Below, piece after piece: positions 35,205 to 36,721 of a stretch of DNA of 36,721 bases. The stretch's first letter is position 1; each line of letters opens with the position of its first letter. The notes under the pieces were generated by a model. It searched no databases. It was not told the origin of the DNA and was given only the letters and a program-made list of their open reading frames with translations. A program made the translations under genes and the position numbers. Origin of the DNA: Myxococcales bacterium (GTDB taxonomy: Bacteria; Myxococcota; Myxococcia; Myxococcales; Myxococcaceae); the NCBI GenBank assembly GCA_020846875.1, contig JADLDB010000130.1, positions 1 through 36,721 of the forward strand, written 5' to 3'.

Positions 35205-35996
35205 CTACCGGGTGAGCCGCCGGTAGTCCTTCAGGTGGCGGATCGCCGCCATCTTCTCGCCCTTCTTCTCGTACAGCCGCGCGAGGTTGAAGTACGCGTC
35301 GACGCACTGGGGATCGAGCTCGATGGCCTCCAGGTACCGGCTCATCGCGTCGTCGACGCGGCCCAGATCCTCCAGCACCACGGCCAGGTTGAAGGTGGCC
35401 GTCGCGTCGGTGGGCCGGGACACCAGCGCCGCCACGTAGTGGGCCTCGGCTTCCTTCAGCTTCCCCCGCTGGTGGAGCAGCCGCCCCACGTTGACGTGCG
35501 CGTCCGCGTGGTGAGGGTTGGTCGCCAGGGCCTCGGAGTACGCGTCCACCGCCCCGGCGGGGTCCGCCTCCTCCAGCTCCACCGCGCGGGCAAACAGGGC
35601 CTCGGCGTCGCGGCGGGGCGCGGCCTTCACTTCGCGCAGCCACACCGCGGGCCGAGGCGGCTGTCCCCCGAGATCGAGCAGCCCCTGGCCCGACGCCGCG
35701 TTCCACTTGCCGCTGGCGACGCTCACCACCAACTCCTTGCCCGACGGCGCCAGCGTCACCGCCGACAGCGGCTGGTCCTTCGGCATCTGCTCGCGCAGCC
35801 GGCCCAGCGCCTCGGCGATCCGCCGCTTCGGCACGCGTCGATCCGCCAGGCCCTTCGCGGTGCGCAGCAGCACCAGGTCCTGGAACGTCAGCACCTCCCG
35901 CTCGCCCGAGAAGACCAGCCGCACCAGCGCCCCCGCCACGTCCGGCGTGACGTTGAGCAGCGAGGCGACCTCCGAGACGTTGTACGACTGCTTCAT
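35205..35996 (-). CDS. MerR-like helix-turn-helix protein with C-terminal TPR repeats
   Basis: The 263-residue protein starts like a MerR-type regulator: YNVSEVASLLNVTPDVAGALVRLV, then a wing-like region (LTFQDLVLLRTAKGLADRRVPKRRIAEAL). Residues about 140-260 are three to four TPR repeats (NPHHADAHVNVGRLLHQRGKLKEAEAHY, TATFNLAVVLEDLGRVDDAM, DAYFNLARLYEKKGEK). TPRs normally bind proteins or peptides, so DNA binding may be coupled to a protein partner. The start ATG at 35996 is preferred over one ten codons upstream. The gene ends 3 bp after the convergent deoxyhypusine-synthase-like gene. Confidence 0.85.
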   Translation of the reverse strand: MKQSYNVSEVASLLNVTPDVAGALVRLVFSGEREVLTFQDLVLLRTAKGLADRRVPKRRIAEALGRLREQMPKDQPLSAVTLAPSGKELVVSVASGKWNAASGQGLLDLGGQPPRPAVWLREVKAAPRRDAEALFARAVELEEADPAGAVDAYSEALATNPHHADAHVNVGRLLHQRGKLKEAEAHYVAALVSRPTDATATFNLAVVLEDLGRVDDAMSRYLEAIELDPQCVDAYFNLARLYEKKGEKMAAIRHLKDYRRLTR

Positions 35997-36071
35997 AGCC
36001 CCATCGATAGCAGGTGGGTCTGACAACCAACCCAGCTTCTTGGGGATTTCAATGGGTTAGAGTCCGTACCC

Positions 36072-36721
36072 ATGCAACGGCCCGAGCTGAACGAGGCCTC
36101 GCGGGTCCTGGTCCTGACGGGCGCGGGGGTGTCCGCGGAGAGCGGCGTGCCCACCTTCCGCGGCGCCAACGGCCTGTGGGAAGGCCACCGCATCGAAGAG
36201 GTCGCCAGCCCGGAAGGCTTCGCGGACGATCCGACCCTCGTCTGGAAGTTCTACGGCCTGCGGCGCGAAGGCGCGCTCAAGGTGCACCCCAACCCCGGGC
36301 ACCTGGCGATCGCGAAGCTGGAGGAGCGCATGGGGAACCGCTTCTTCCTCGCCACGCAGAACGTCGACGGCCTGCACGCGCGCGCGGGCAGCCAGCGGAT
36401 GGTGGCGATCCACGGCGAGCTCTTCAAGAGCCGCTGCCTCTCCTGCGAAGTGCCCTTCGAGGACACGAAGAGTCACCTGGGCGAGCCGCTGCCGCGCTGC
36501 CCGAGGTGCGATCAGCTGATCCGCCCGCACATCGTCTGGTTCGGAGAGCTGCTCGATCCCGATCACCTGCAGCGGATCGGCTCGTTCATCGCGCAGGCGG
36601 GCTCGAAGCTGCACTTCTTCGCGGTGGGCACCTCGGGGCAGGTGTACCCGGCGGCGGGCATCGTCGACGAGGTGCGCCACCGCGGCGGAACGGCCTGGCT
36701 CATCGACGTCGATCCCTCGCC
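36072..36721 (+). CDS. Sirtuin (NAD-dependent deacylase), truncated by window edge
   Basis: The visible 216 residues have the SIR2 motifs: VLTGAGVSAESGVPTFRG (NAD-binding), TQNVDGLHARAG, the catalytic histidine in AIHGEL, a zinc ribbon CLSC...CPRC, and RPHIVWFGE. The frame is open to the last base. Sirtuins remove acetyl or other acyl groups from protein lysine using NAD+. It looks like the bacterial CobB type without the extra N-terminal region. It starts with the ATG at 36072, divergent from the MerR-TPR gene with 75 bp between, where its promoter must lie; I see no clear hexamers there. Confidence 0.94.
   Translation, partial: MQRPELNEASRVLVLTGAGVSAESGVPTFRGANGLWEGHRIEEVASPEGFADDPTLVWKFYGLRREGALKVHPNPGHLAIAKLEERMGNRFFLATQNVDGLHARAGSQRMVAIHGELFKSRCLSCEVPFEDTKSHLGEPLPRCPRCDQLIRPHIVWFGELLDPDHLQRIGSFIAQAGSKLHFFAVGTSGQVYPAAGIVDEVRHRGGTAWLIDVDPS

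Overview
The window is very GC-rich DNA from a bacterium that is almost certainly a myxobacterium (phylum Myxococcota) or a close relative. The signs are two PASTA-free Ser/Thr kinases with PEGA-type C-termini, a PilZ-AMIN protein, very large hybrid histidine kinases, many lipoproteins, a LexA with a site resembling the Myxococcus LexA box, and frequent GTG/TTG starts. Genus cannot be fixed from the sequence alone. Genes are packed tightly and no stretch over 300 bp lacks a gene. There are no tRNA or rRNA genes, complete insertion sequences, prophage genes or CRISPR arrays.

Layout. 1-3.5 kb: a dispersed structured repeat (cut by the window edge), a Nudix ADP-ribose pyrophosphatase, a trypsin-like protease, a MazEF-like toxin-antitoxin pair, an SRPBCC protein and a YceI-like protein. 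3.5-6.0 kb: a minus-strand operon of MoxR ATPase, VWA protein and a free-standing cyclic-nucleotide-binding protein. 6.0-11.9 kb: a membrane protein, a 2OG-Fe(II) oxygenase-like protein, the PilZ-TM-AMIN protein, a Spy-like lipoprotein, a TauE/SafE permease, a SelW-like selenoprotein whose active-site codon is an in-frame TGA, an HSL-type esterase and a YceK-like lipoprotein. 12-14.2 kb: a minus-strand pair of zinc metallopeptidase and D-Ala-D-Ala-ligase-like ATP-grasp enzyme. 14.3-20.2 kb: two Ser/Thr kinases flanking an ABC-F ATPase and a lipoprotein. 20.2-24.2 kb: lexA, facing away from a lipoprotein gene and an mlaEFD-type lipid-transport operon. 24.3-29.5 kb: two large histidine kinases. 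29.5-29.7 kb: the complete second copy of the dispersed repeat. 29.7-36.7 kb: a FecR-domain protein, a PHP phosphoesterase, an Rrf2 regulator, a choice-of-anchor-type lipoprotein, a deoxyhypusine-synthase-like protein, a MerR-TPR protein and the start of a sirtuin gene.

Most of the window is ordinary myxobacterial core and signalling DNA. Three observations stand out. First, a SelW/Rdx-family gene at 10099-10329 reads through TGA in a CxxU motif and carries a hairpin just after it. Second, a 164-bp nearly palindromic element at 29521-29684 recurs at 1-133 with 5 mismatches in 133 bp, and in both places its terminal CTAG supplies the TAG stop codon of the preceding gene. Third, aspartate codon choice depends strongly on the next base: GAT is used before C and GAC elsewhere, so coding DNA is loaded with GATC.
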